DNA of 64,000 bases from contig CAZQGO010000014.1 of assembly GCA_964593065.1 (NCBI GenBank), forward strand, positions 1-64,000. Direction: 5' to 3'. Position numbers and translations under genes: made by a program. Positions 33,319-41,735 of the stretch are shown piece after piece. Position 1 is the first letter of the stretch. Each line of letters begins with the position of its first letter. The DNA comes from CAZQGO01 sp964593065. GTDB taxonomy: Bacteria > Oederibacteriota > JAAXVQ01. The notes below the pieces were generated by a model. The model was given only the letters and a program-made list of their open reading frames with translations, was not told the origin of the DNA and did no database searches.

Positions 33319-34493
33319 GAAACCTGCCCCCCTTCGGAGAGGTTGTCCAAGAAGCTGCCCACGGCCCGTGTCAAGGCGGGATTCTCCAGGAGAAAGGCGT
33401 CGTGTCCGTAGGTGGATTCGATCTCCAGGTACGAGACGTCCTTGCCGTTCTGGCGCAGGGCCTTGACCAGTTCCCGCGACTGGTGCGAAGGAAAAAGCCA
33501 GTCCGAAGTGAAGGACAGGACCAGGGTCTTAGCCCGGATGCGGGCGCAGGCCTTTTCCAAGGAACCTCCGCCCCAATCCACGGCCGCGTCATAGTAATCC
33601 ATGGCCTTGGTGATGTACAAATAGCTGTTGGCATCGAAGCGTTTCACGAAACTCGCGCCTTGATGGTGCAGGTAGCTCTCCACCTCGAATTCGCGCTTGA
33701 ATTCGAAACTGTATTCGGCTTGGTTCAGGAGGCGCCGCCCGAACTTCTGGTTCATGGAGGTCTCGGACAAATAGGTGATGTGCCCGATCATGCGGGCGAT
33801 GGACAAACCGGTGGCCGGCAACGGCCCCCCGTAATAATCGCCGTTTTTCCAGTTCGGGTCCGAAATGATGGCGTGCCGCCCGACCTCGTTGAAGGCGATG
33901 GATTGCGGGGAGAGTTTCGAGGTCGAGGCAATGATCACCGCCGACTGCACGCTCTCCGGATAGCGCAGGATCCATTCCAGGGCCTGCATGCCGCCCATGG
34001 AGCCCCCGGAGAGGGACAGGAGGCGGGTGATGCCCAGCCGGTCCAACACCAGCTTCTGGACCTTGACCATGTCGCCGATGGTCAAAATCGGGAACGTCAG
34101 GCCGAAGGGCTTGCCGGTTTCCGGGTTTTCAGAAGAGGGCCCGGTGGAGCCCTTGCAGCCGCCGAGCACGTTGGTGCAAATGACGAAATAGCGCCGGGTG
34201 TCGAACGCCTTGCCCGGCCCGATCATGAGGTCCCACCAGCCCGGCTTGGGTTCGTCGGGGCGATAGCGGCCGGCGGCGTGCGCATCCCCGCTCAGGGCGT
34301 GGAGAATGAGAATGGCGTTGTCCTTCCGGGGATTCAGACGGCCGTAGGTCTCGTAGGCCACCTGAATGGGCCCCAGCCTCCGGCCGCAATCCATCTCCAG
34401 CGCGTCCGGGGGCGAGGCCACGGTCAGGGTCTGCGTCGCGACGATCCCGACCGAGCCCGGTTCAAGGCCGACGTCCGGAACTGCGTCTGCCAT
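33315..34493 (-). CDS. metX: Homoserine O-acyltransferase (MetX)
   Basis: A 392-residue alpha/beta-hydrolase-fold acyltransferase that acylates homoserine from acetyl- or succinyl-CoA, the first committed step of methionine synthesis. The nucleophile elbow is SGGSMGG, and the triad Asp and His are near TSDWLFPSH and YGHDAFL. Other signatures are NAILILHALSGDAH and NVLGGCKGSTGPSS. It starts 120 bases after a SAM-I riboswitch terminator and heads a five-gene transcript with metW, a lipoprotein, an Nfu-like gene and a Nudix gene. Confidence 0.97.
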   Translation of the reverse strand: MADAVPDVGLEPGSVGIVATQTLTVASPPDALEMDCGRRLGPIQVAYETYGRLNPRKDNAILILHALSGDAHAAGRYRPDEPKPGWWDLMIGPGKAFDTRRYFVICTNVLGGCKGSTGPSSENPETGKPFGLTFPILTIGDMVKVQKLVLDRLGITRLLSLSGGSMGGMQALEWILRYPESVQSAVIIASTSKLSPQSIAFNEVGRHAIISDPNWKNGDYYGGPLPATGLSIARMIGHITYLSETSMNQKFGRRLLNQAEYSFEFKREFEVESYLHHQGASFVKRFDANSYLYITKAMDYYDAAVDWGGGSLEKACARIRAKTLVLSFTSDWLFPSHQSRELVKALRQNGKDVSYLEIESTYGHDAFLLENPALTRAVGSFLDNLSEGGQVS

Positions 34494-34540
34494 GATGGCA
34501 TGCCTCCTCGCCGGCGTCCGGCTGAACCCGGCCCGGTTAA

Positions 34541-34721
34541 TAAAAAACCTCTTCCGGTGCTGCCAGAAGAGGCCGTCAGGGTCCCGCCGCCGCGCCTCTC
34601 CTTATCTTTCAGCCGCAGAGTCCAGCTGCAGAAGTTGGCACCAACTTCCCCTGCCCGCGGGCGCAGGGGCCGGTTGCCGTGGCATCATCGGGTCAGTCCC
34701 TCAGCCACTCTGGATAAGGAA
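34541..34721 (-). promoter_or_regulatory. SAM-I riboswitch with transcription terminator, controls metX operon
   Basis: On the minus strand the aptamer reads CTTATCCAGAGTGGCTGAGG, then CCGATGATGCC and CGGCAACC, GGTGCCAACTTC, and closes with GAAAGATAAGGAG, all conserved SAM-I (S-box) elements. It is followed by the hairpin GGCCTCTTC / GAAGAGG and a T-run (34541-34573). SAM binding should switch the leader to termination and shut metX off. Confidence 0.95.
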
Positions 34722-34767
34722 GACCGCCGCCCGCCGGAACGGCGGCACGGCCTGTCAAAGTGAACTC

Positions 34768-34797
34768 AGCATAGCAAAAGCGCTCCGGGTTTGGCAA
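34768..34797 (-). promoter_or_regulatory. Sigma-70-type promoter of SAM-I riboswitch leader
   Basis: TTGCCA and TATGCT on the minus strand are separated by 18 bases, about 45 bases upstream of the aptamer. Confidence 0.6.
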
Positions 34798-34800
34798 TCA

Positions 34801-36351
34801 TTATTTCTTCCGGCCCGGTGCCGGGCCGGAGGCGCGATCCAGGCTCTCGAAAACGAGATAGTGGCCGAACGCTCGGTCGAAACGGTACCGGCTGGCCAGC
34901 AAGGGGGCGAAAATGCTGCTCGCCGCGTCTTCCTGGTCCCCGTAAAAAATAAAAAACGCCGGGCGGGCGGCGGCGACCTCCCGATAAGTCTGCCGCATGA
35001 GCTTGCGCCTCAGCTCCGGGGAACCGTAGAGGAGTGGGAAATTCAACAGCAGGGAGGCGGCGCTTTTCCGCTGGCTGTAGAAATAGATGCCGGGATCGAT
35101 GCCGCTTTGGTAAAGGACTTCCCCGGGACGCGTCCGTGCTTTCAGCCAGAGTCCCAGGTCCCGCACCTGCAGGAAAACCTGGCCGTACTTGAGGCGGGAC
35201 AGTTCCTCGGGTGATGTCCACGCGTACCGCCACGCGACCGTAGCCAGGGAGCCCAGGCTGGCAACCAGCAGCAGGGCCGCCAACACGCGCCTCCAGCCCG
35301 CGCGCATCCCGCCGTTTTCCTGCACCTCATGGATCAACAACGCCGGCAACAGACAAAACAGGGGCAGCAGCAACTGGTAGTAGTGCGGCAGGGGTTGATC
35401 CAGGGTTCCGATCGCCAGCACCTCGCCGGCCGCCAGCAGCAGCCAAAACGACCGGCGCAGGGGCCGGTAGGCCTTGAGGCGCGCCGCCATCCAGGTCAGG
35501 GACAGGACGCCCAGCACCGCTACGTCCGCGAGGGCGGGCGCAAACAGCCTGCGGGCTGAAGTCAGGAATTCCCACAGATTGGCGACGAGCGGGCCGGCAT
35601 ACTGGCGGGTGGCCGTGAAAACCACCTCGTAAAAATCGCGGAAGTTCCCCGCGGCGAGAAAATACGCGAAGGTGGCCGCCCACAGCACGGCTCCCGGCAC
35701 CAGCAGGGGAAGATAGTCGCTCGCTCCGGCACGCCAGCCCGTTTGCGGCCCGGGCCGCGTCCCCGGCAGCGCCAGGTAGACGCACGTGCCGAGGAATGGG
35801 AAAAACAGGTTGAGCTTGATCCAGGAAGCCAGGGCCCAGGCCGCACCGGCCAGCCAGAGCATGGCACGCCGGCCGTGCACGTACTCCACCAGCCCCCAAA
35901 CGGCCAGGAGCGTGAAGCCGTTGATCAATACCTCGGTGGAGGGCAGGTTGGCCTGCAGGCGGGGCGAGAGCGATGCCAGGCCCCAGAAAACCGCCCCCAG
36001 CAGGCCCGTGGCCGGATTGGCCAGGCGGCGCAGAATCAGGAAGACCGCAGCCTGGGAGAGGAGGGTGAAGAAGATCCCGAGGGCCACGACGGCCGCGGGG
36101 CCGTACCCGCAAACCCTTTCCGCCAGGAGATTGAACACGAAAATCCCCGGCGGCTTGATGTCCCATAATTGCGTGTAGAGTTTTTCGCCGGCCAGCAACT
36201 GGTGGCCGACATAGGCGAAAACGGCCAGATCCCGCTCCAGGGGTTCCTGGCGGGAGTGCCACCTGAAGGCCGCAGTGCCCGCGAGCACCAGCAACAGCAC
36301 CAGGAAGGGGAGGAAGGATGCGGCTGGCTTTTGGGATAATATCTTCTGCAT
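34801..36351 (-). CDS. Membrane glycosyltransferase, ArnT/PMT type (GT39/GT83-like)
   Basis: A 516-residue polytopic protein starts at MQKILSQKPAAS after GGTGGG. After the first helix comes QEPLERDLAVFAYVGHQLLAG, with the acidic catalytic-loop residues typical of lipid-phosphate-sugar dependent glycosyltransferases, then LYTQLWDIKPPGIF. About ten further hydrophobic segments follow, and the soluble C-terminal domain begins near residue 400. It should transfer a sugar from a polyprenyl phosphate carrier to lipid A, protein or cell-surface glycan. The acceptor is unknown. Confidence 0.85.
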   Translation of the reverse strand: MQKILSQKPAASFLPFLVLLLVLAGTAAFRWHSRQEPLERDLAVFAYVGHQLLAGEKLYTQLWDIKPPGIFVFNLLAERVCGYGPAAVVALGIFFTLLSQAAVFLILRRLANPATGLLGAVFWGLASLSPRLQANLPSTEVLINGFTLLAVWGLVEYVHGRRAMLWLAGAAWALASWIKLNLFFPFLGTCVYLALPGTRPGPQTGWRAGASDYLPLLVPGAVLWAATFAYFLAAGNFRDFYEVVFTATRQYAGPLVANLWEFLTSARRLFAPALADVAVLGVLSLTWMAARLKAYRPLRRSFWLLLAAGEVLAIGTLDQPLPHYYQLLLPLFCLLPALLIHEVQENGGMRAGWRRVLAALLLVASLGSLATVAWRYAWTSPEELSRLKYGQVFLQVRDLGLWLKARTRPGEVLYQSGIDPGIYFYSQRKSAASLLLNFPLLYGSPELRRKLMRQTYREVAAARPAFFIFYGDQEDAASSIFAPLLASRYRFDRAFGHYLVFESLDRASGPAPGRKK

Positions 36352-36459
36352 GATTTTTCCCACCGGACCGGGCGGCCGGGGCCCGGCACCGCCGCCATTA
36401 TATCGGGTGCCAAGGGAGACCGGCAACTCGAAATCTTTTCCGGCGGAGGCGGCCGCCGT

Positions 36460-37515
36460 CTAGTTCGCGCCGGACCGCAGCAATTCTTCGAATTTCCCCC
36501 AGAAGGGATCCACCTTGGGGTGCTGGAGCTCGTGCCGCGAGCCATCCGGGGACACGACGTTCAGGCCCTCCGCCGCATGCAGGACTTCGCCGATATCGGC
36601 GCAGAGGATCTGCCGCGCCCGCAGGGTCTCGAGCAACCGGCCCGCGTCCTCGGGGGAAACCACGGCCAGCAGCGTGCCCTCGCTGATCGCGGAATAGGGG
36701 TCGATGCCCGCCAGGGCGCAGGTTTGGCGCGCCGCCTCCTGCAGCGGAATTTGTTCCCGGAAGAGGCGGAGACCGTAGCCGCCGGCGCGGGCCATTTCGT
36801 ACAAGCCGCCCCATACGCCGCACTCGGTGGCATCGTGCATGACGCGGACCCCGGGAACGGTCCTGGCCGCCGCCGCGTCCTCCACCACGGACATCTGGTA
36901 AAACAGGTTTTCCGCCTGCCGCTGGAACTCCGCCCCGCCGCGCTCCCGAAAATAGGCCGGGAAACTCACGGCCAGCAGCCCCGCGGCTTCCACGGCCGCG
37001 CCCTTGGTCACAACCACGCGGTCGCCGGGCTTGACCAGGTGCGGGCCCTTCAGCTCCGCGGCGGTGCCGACTCCGATGATCGTGGCGCCTCCCACCATGG
37101 GGAAATTGCAGCCCGCGTAGCGCGCCGTATGCCCGGTCACGATGCTGATGCCGTAGCGTTCGGCTTCCTGGTGCACGGTCTCCCAGATCTCCTCCAAGGC
37201 CTGCTCGGGGGTGTCCGGCGGCAGATTGAGGTCCACGCTTAAGAACCGCGGCGCCAAGCCGGAAACGGACACGTCACTGACGATGATATGAAAGGCGAAC
37301 CAGGCGGCGCGCCTCCAGCCGTAGGCCGGGGCGATGAAGAACGGATCCGTGGACAGGGCCAGAACTTGCTCGCCCAGGCGCACCACGCCGTAGTCCACCC
37401 CGTGCCGCGGCCCGATGACGATGTCCGGGTTCGGCGCCCCCAGGCGCGGAAAAATCACGCGCTCAAAAAACTCGGGATGGATTTTTCCCAACTCGGGCAG
37501 CTGTTCGGGACTCAT
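36460..37515 (-). CDS. AIR synthase/HypE/ThiL-superfamily protein under a TPP riboswitch
   Basis: A 351-residue protein of the PurM superfamily. N-terminal half: HIIVSDVSVSGLAPRFLSVD with STDPFF, then GHTARYAGCNFPMVGGATIIG, typical of HypE and archaeal AIR-synthase-related proteins. C-terminal half: KPGDRVVVTKGAAVEAAGLLA, HDATECGVWGGLYE and SAISEGTLLAVV. The TPP riboswitch directly upstream implies a role in thiamine metabolism, most simply thiamine-monophosphate kinase (ThiL), but the sequence does not carry the usual ThiL start (GDDAA). Start at MSPEQLPEL is set by CAGGAGG. Confidence 0.75.
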   Translation of the reverse strand: MSPEQLPELGKIHPEFFERVIFPRLGAPNPDIVIGPRHGVDYGVVRLGEQVLALSTDPFFIAPAYGWRRAAWFAFHIIVSDVSVSGLAPRFLSVDLNLPPDTPEQALEEIWETVHQEAERYGISIVTGHTARYAGCNFPMVGGATIIGVGTAAELKGPHLVKPGDRVVVTKGAAVEAAGLLAVSFPAYFRERGGAEFQRQAENLFYQMSVVEDAAAARTVPGVRVMHDATECGVWGGLYEMARAGGYGLRLFREQIPLQEAARQTCALAGIDPYSAISEGTLLAVVSPEDAGRLLETLRARQILCADIGEVLHAAEGLNVVSPDGSRHELQHPKVDPFWGKFEELLRSGAN

Positions 37516-37565
37516 GATTCCTCCTGATTCAAGGCAAGACTGGGGCAAAGCGGCGGCAGAAGCTG

Positions 37566-37672
37566 GCGGGGTTTGGCGCTCCCTACGCAGGCATTACCCT
37601 GACAGGTTCACGGGGTATTCGCCGCGCCGATTCCCGGCGCGGCTCCTCTCAGCCGTTCCAGCTCCCCCGGCC
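37566..37672 (-). promoter_or_regulatory. TPP riboswitch (THI element)
   Basis: On the minus strand the sequence begins GGGGGAGCTGG, continues GGCTGAGAGGAGC, a GC-rich stem, then ATACCCCGTGAACCTG and GGGTAATGCCTGCGTAGGGA. These are the conserved P2/P3, L5 and P4/J elements of the TPP riboswitch. It ends about 50 bases before the AIR-synthase-like start; since no T-run follows, control may be at translation initiation. Confidence 0.95.
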
Positions 37673-37696
37673 ACGATGCGCTTGGCAACGGGAAAT

Positions 37697-37724
37697 ATTC
37701 TACGCGGATTGGTTCCGGTGTCAA
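37697..37724 (-). promoter_or_regulatory. Sigma-70-type promoter of TPP riboswitch leader
   Basis: TTGACA and TAGAAT on the minus strand are separated by 16 bases, 25 bases upstream of the riboswitch. Confidence 0.65.
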
Positions 37725-37805
37725 TATGAAAGGCGGAGCCAAAGGCCTTGCGCGGGGATGAGGATTGGGGTATGATGACTCCCCGGAATCGGGAGGTCCT
37801 GGTTA

Positions 37806-38654
37806 ATGCCCACTTACGAATATACGACTTCCGCGCCGCGGTACTCGATCGGCCGGCCGTGGACCCCGGCGGTCCGCGCGCTGATCCTCATCAACGTCGC
37901 GGTGTTTTTGCTCCAACTCGTCCTGGCCCGCTCGCCTTTCGTCGCGCTGGCGGGTCTGCAGGTCCCGGAGGTATTTACGCGCCTCCGCTTGTGGCAGCCG
38001 TTCACGTACCTTTTTCTCCACGGCGGCTTCTGGCATCTGCTCTGGAACATGTTCGCCCTGTGGATGTTCGGCTGCGACGTCGAGCTGGCCCTGGGCACGC
38101 CCCGTTTCGTTCGCTATTACCTCCTGACCGGCGTCGGCGCGGGCTGGTGCGTGGCCGTGGCGGGCTGGCTGGCCGGTGAACAGACCCTGACCATCGGCGC
38201 CTCGGGCGCGATTTTCGGCCTTCTCATGGCCTACGGCATTCTTTTCGCCGAGCGAACCCTCACCCTGCTCTTCTTCTTCATCCTGCCCATTCAAATGAAG
38301 GCCAAGACCATGGTGCTGATTTTCGGGATATTCGAACTGTTGGCGGGCGTCAGCGGCACCCTGGGCCAGGTGTCCCATTTGGCCCATGTAAGCGGTTTGC
38401 TGGTCGGCTACCTTTACTTCCGCGCCGTGGCTCCGCAGCGGGCGCGGAAATTCAATTTTTGGAAAGAGATCAAGTATTGGTGGCTGAGCCGCCGCCTGAA
38501 GCGGATACCCCGGCCGGAGGATTCGGAACAAGACGTCGAGGGCATTCTGGAAAAAATCTCCCGGGAAGGCATCACGTCCCTGACCCCCAACGAAAGGGAA
38601 ATTCTGGCCGAAGCGGCGCGGCGCCGCCAGGACCGCTGGCCGGGATCCAATTAA
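37806..38654 (+). CDS. Rhomboid-family intramembrane serine protease
   Basis: A 282-residue membrane protein. The rhomboid core has six helices with LFLHGGFWHLLWNMFALWMF, the catalytic serine in GASGAIFG, and the catalytic histidine in HLAHVSGLLVGYLY. It should cut membrane helices within the bilayer. The C-terminal cytoplasmic part (residues of about 210-282) is charged, and KISREGITSLTPNEREILAEA is the small domain seen in several bacterial rhomboids. The ATG follows GGAGG. It is monocistronic. Confidence 0.95.
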   Translation: MPTYEYTTSAPRYSIGRPWTPAVRALILINVAVFLLQLVLARSPFVALAGLQVPEVFTRLRLWQPFTYLFLHGGFWHLLWNMFALWMFGCDVELALGTPRFVRYYLLTGVGAGWCVAVAGWLAGEQTLTIGASGAIFGLLMAYGILFAERTLTLLFFFILPIQMKAKTMVLIFGIFELLAGVSGTLGQVSHLAHVSGLLVGYLYFRAVAPQRARKFNFWKEIKYWWLSRRLKRIPRPEDSEQDVEGILEKISREGITSLTPNEREILAEAARRRQDRWPGSN

Positions 38655-38720
38655 CAGATCCGCCCTCGCCCCGCCGCATCCCGCCTGCGTCTTCCCCTCC
38701 CCTGCTTCCCCGTTCCGGAT

Positions 38721-39905
38721 TCAACCAGCGGACCGCCGCGGTTTCTTCGGCCGCCCCGCGCTGCGGCGGCTTTGCGCCTTGGGCCGAACGCGTTTCACGG
38801 CCCGGCCGGCGTGCAGGGGCATTTTCTTTCCCGGTTTTTTCGCGGCGGTTTTTTTGGACCGCCCCGGTTTGTCCGCCTTCGGGGCCGCCGGTCTCCCGGC
38901 GGACCGGGCCGTGCGGGTCTTCGCGGCTACGGTTTTTCCGGAGGCCCGACGCCGCGCGCCGGCCGCGGTCTTGGTCTTCACCCTGACCTGAATACGGCCA
39001 GCCGCGGCAGGTTCGGCGGCAGCCGTGTCGGCGGGAGCCGCGGCCGGCGGCTTGGTCTCCGCCTCGCGTGCTGCCGGCGCCGGAGTTGGTTCCGGGGCAG
39101 CCGCGGGTTTCGGGGCCGCAGCCGGCGCGGGTTCGGCCACGGCCTCGCGCCGGGTCCTGACCGACTCGGCGGCGTGGCGGGCCTGCTCGGCGGATAATTT
39201 CCGCATGCTCTCCCGGATTTTTTTCACCCGGGCGCGCGAGGAGGCGATGCGGACCGTGAAGTAAGCCGCCAAACCCGCCACCAGGATGATGACCCACCAC
39301 CAGCCGGCCCGCCTCCTGCCGGCTTGCGGACGCTCCCGGACCGGAGTCTCGACACGGTAGGTTGCCGCAGGATTCTCCCCGGACCCTTCTTCTCGCATCT
39401 CGCCGGGTTCCCGGCTCTCCTCTCCTGCCGCGGCCGACTGCGGGGACGCAGCTGCGCGCACGGTCTCCGGTGCCGCCAAGTCGGATTCAGCGGGAGCTTC
39501 GGAAAGCCGTGCCGGGAGCCGCCGCTCCGCGGCTTCGGGTTCACGCGTGGGCGGCCAATACTCAGGTTGGCCGGAGGCCGCGGGCGCGGAGCGGGCCTTT
39601 TTCTTTTTCATCGCGCTCTTCTTCTCAGGCCGCGGCGCCGCCGCACCGGCGGCCGCGCTGGTTTCCGGGCCGGCGGGCATTGCCTCCTGTTCGCCTTCGC
39701 CGGCGGCCACGGCGGCTTCCTCCGGGCCGGTGCCCGGAATTGTTTCGTCCGCGGGCTGCACTTCGCCCGGCGCCTGAACGGCGGGAACGGGAGTGACCGC
39801 CGGCACGGCCTGTTCCGGCTTAAGGCGCTGCGGGCTGGGCGCGCAGGCGATCAAGCCGAGCAACACCCAACCGGCGATTCCTAGGGCCAGGCTTTTCCTA
39901 TTCAT
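38721..39905 (-). CDS. Low-complexity membrane protein with histone-like basic C-terminus
   Basis: A 394-residue product. It begins MNRKSLALGIAGWVLLGLIAC, either a lipobox or a signal anchor. Residues of about 25-190 are Pro/Ala/Glu-rich and probably disordered. A single hydrophobic helix (WWWVIILVAGLAAYFTV) lies near residue 200. Another Ala/Pro region leads to a strongly basic tail of about 80 residues (KTKTAAGARRRASGK, RSKKTAAKKPGKK) resembling histone H1 tails. If the mid-protein helix crosses the inner membrane, the tail should face the cytoplasm and could bind DNA or another anion. No family is recognised. ATG follows GGGGGACTC. Confidence 0.65.
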   Translation of the reverse strand: MNRKSLALGIAGWVLLGLIACAPSPQRLKPEQAVPAVTPVPAVQAPGEVQPADETIPGTGPEEAAVAAGEGEQEAMPAGPETSAAAGAAAPRPEKKSAMKKKKARSAPAASGQPEYWPPTREPEAAERRLPARLSEAPAESDLAAPETVRAAASPQSAAAGEESREPGEMREEGSGENPAATYRVETPVRERPQAGRRRAGWWWVIILVAGLAAYFTVRIASSRARVKKIRESMRKLSAEQARHAAESVRTRREAVAEPAPAAAPKPAAAPEPTPAPAAREAETKPPAAAPADTAAAEPAAAGRIQVRVKTKTAAGARRRASGKTVAAKTRTARSAGRPAAPKADKPGRSKKTAAKKPGKKMPLHAGRAVKRVRPKAQSRRSAGRPKKPRRSAG

Positions 39906-39942
39906 GAGTCCCCCTTATATTTGCCGAAAATGCCTCCGCAGT

Positions 39943-41343
39943 TTAATCGATTTCGTATTCCTTGATTTTATTGTAGAGGGTTTTATAGTCGATATCCAGC
40001 TGCTTGGCCGCCACCGTGCGATTCCAGCGCGTGGCCGAGAGGGTTTCCTGAATGACGCGCTTTTCGATCTCGGATATGGCGCGTTTGACGATTTCCTTGA
40101 GGGACATGCCGTTGAGCGGCGCCTCGGTTTCCGCGCGGTCTTCGGACGCAAGGGCGGGAGTCTCCGCCCAGGACGTCAAGGCCTCGGGAAGATGCTGGCG
40201 CTCAATGAAGAGATCCGCCAGCACGAGGCCGCGTTTGACCACGTTTTTCAATTCACGGACATTGCCCGGCCAGGGATAGCGCAGGAACAGTGCCAGGGCG
40301 TCTTCCGTGACGTTCTGGATGCGCTTGTCGAATTGCCGGTTGAAAACGTCCAGGAAATGCTTGACCAGCAGGGGGATGTCCTCCGGGCGTTCGCGCAGGG
40401 GGGGGATGCGCAGCATGAATTCATTGAGGCGGTAGTACAGGTCCTCGCGAAAACGGCCTTCGCGGATGGACTGCTCCAGGTCCTGATTGGTCGCGCTGAC
40501 GAGGGTGGCCCGAAAGGCGTGTTCCTCCTTGCCGCCCAGGCGGGAAAAACGCCGCTCCTGCAGAACCCGCAGCAATTTCATCTGAATCGACAGGGGCAGG
40601 TTGCCGATTTCGTCCAGGAACAGGGTTCCTTCCCCGGCCTGTTCAAAGCGGCCGATTTTCTGGACCACCGCGCCGGTGAAGGCCCCGCGCTCGTACCCGA
40701 AGAGCTCGCTTTCTACCAGCGTCTCCGGCAGAGTGGCGCAATCCACGGAGATGAAGGGCGCCGCGGCCCGGGGACTCAAGGTATGCAGGGCGCGCGCGGT
40801 CAGCTCCTTGCCGGTCCCGGATTCCCCGCGGATCATGACCGTCAACTGGTGGCGGGCGATTTGCTCCAGCGTGCGGAGCAGCTCCTGCATCGCCGGCGAC
40901 TCCCCAAACAGGAAATCCGGACTGTGCCGGATTTCCAGCTGGTTGCGCAGGACCGTGACTTCCCGGCTCAATTCGCTGGCCTTCAGGGCGTTGGCCACGG
41001 TCAGCTTCATTTCGGCGAAATCGATGGGCTTGGTGACGAAATCGTAGGCGCCCAGCTTCATGCATTTGACGGCCACGTCCACGTCTCCGAAGGCCGAGAG
41101 GATGATCACCTGGGCCTCGGCCCACAGGCCGCGGATTTCCTCCAGTACCTGGATCCCGTCCAGGGGCTGCATGCGGATATCCAGCAGGTAGAGGTCGAAC
41201 GGTTGTTGGCGGCTCAAGCGGATGGCCTGCAGGCCGTCATAGGCGATCGCGCAGGTATAACCCTCGGCCCGCAGCGCCTGGGCGACGACCAGGCACTGTT
41301 CCGGATCGTCGTCCACGATGAGGATTCTTTTTTGGCTGGTCAT
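39943..41343 (-). CDS. NtrC-family sigma-54-dependent response regulator
   Basis: A 466-residue protein: receiver domain (ILIVDDDPEQ, phosphoryl-acceptor in YLLDIRMQPLDG, residues of about 5-120), central AAA+ domain (GESGTGKE Walker A, GAFTGA loop for sigma-54 contact, FLDEIGNLPL), and a Fis-type HTH at the end (RVIQETLSATRWNRTVAAKQL). It activates transcription from sigma-54 promoters when phosphorylated. No histidine kinase gene is adjacent; a sigma-54-type promoter for hsp20 lies 10 kb away but no link is proven. Confidence 0.95.
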   Translation of the reverse strand: MTSQKRILIVDDDPEQCLVVAQALRAEGYTCAIAYDGLQAIRLSRQQPFDLYLLDIRMQPLDGIQVLEEIRGLWAEAQVIILSAFGDVDVAVKCMKLGAYDFVTKPIDFAEMKLTVANALKASELSREVTVLRNQLEIRHSPDFLFGESPAMQELLRTLEQIARHQLTVMIRGESGTGKELTARALHTLSPRAAAPFISVDCATLPETLVESELFGYERGAFTGAVVQKIGRFEQAGEGTLFLDEIGNLPLSIQMKLLRVLQERRFSRLGGKEEHAFRATLVSATNQDLEQSIREGRFREDLYYRLNEFMLRIPPLRERPEDIPLLVKHFLDVFNRQFDKRIQNVTEDALALFLRYPWPGNVRELKNVVKRGLVLADLFIERQHLPEALTSWAETPALASEDRAETEAPLNGMSLKEIVKRAISEIEKRVIQETLSATRWNRTVAAKQLDIDYKTLYNKIKEYEID

Positions 41344-41474
41344 TCGGCCCCCGCGCGTCCCGGTGAAAAAGGTGAGCGACGTTAATATTATGCCTAAAGG
41401 ATGCGGAGTGGCAAGTCGTTTTTCTAACCGTGGCGGGGAAACGGCCCGGGGCGTTTCCCGGGCCCGGAAACTGG

Positions 41475-41545
41475 AGGCGGCACTCGGAGTCGAACCGAGG
41501 ATGAGGGTTTTGCAGACCCTAGCCTTACCGTTTGGCGATGCCGCC
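41475..41545 (-). tRNA. tRNA-Cys (GCA)
   Basis: The minus strand reads GGCGGCATCGCC at the 5' end and closes with TGCCGCC; the anticodon loop is CTGCAAA, giving GCA. The T loop is GGTTCGACTCC. CCA is not encoded. It lies downstream of tRNA-Gly. Confidence 0.95.
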
Positions 41546-41569
41546 CGGGCGGACAGGAAGAACAAGCTG

Positions 41570-41594
41570 CCGGCCGGATTCCCGGCCGGCAGCG
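41570..41594 (-). other. Hairpin between tRNA genes
   Basis: GCTGCCGGCC and GGCCGGCAGC form a 10-base stem between the tRNA-Gly and tRNA-Cys genes. It lacks a T-run, so it is more likely a processing or stabilising structure than a terminator. Confidence 0.45.
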
Positions 41595-41605
41595 GAGTCA
41601 TCTGG

Positions 41606-41677
41606 AGCGGGAAATGGGACTTGAACCCACGACATCTACCTTGGCAAGGTAGCGCTCTACCACTGAGCTATTCCCGC
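41606..41677 (-). tRNA. tRNA-Gly (GCC)
   Basis: The minus strand reads GCGGGAATAGCTCAGTGG at the 5' end, anticodon loop TTGCCAA (GCC), and T arm GGTTCAAGTCC, closing with TTCCCGC. It is the first tRNA of the pair. Confidence 0.97.
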
Positions 41678-41695
41678 CCGGCTAAAACGTGCGGT

Positions 41696-41725
41696 ATTGT
41701 AACGACTTGGAAGTCCTTCTGTCAA
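41696..41725 (-). promoter_or_regulatory. Sigma-70-type promoter for tRNA-Gly/Cys
   Basis: TTGACA and TACAAT on the minus strand are separated by 18 bases, about 19 bases upstream of tRNA-Gly. Confidence 0.75.
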
Positions 41726-41735
41726 GCGCTTTGGA

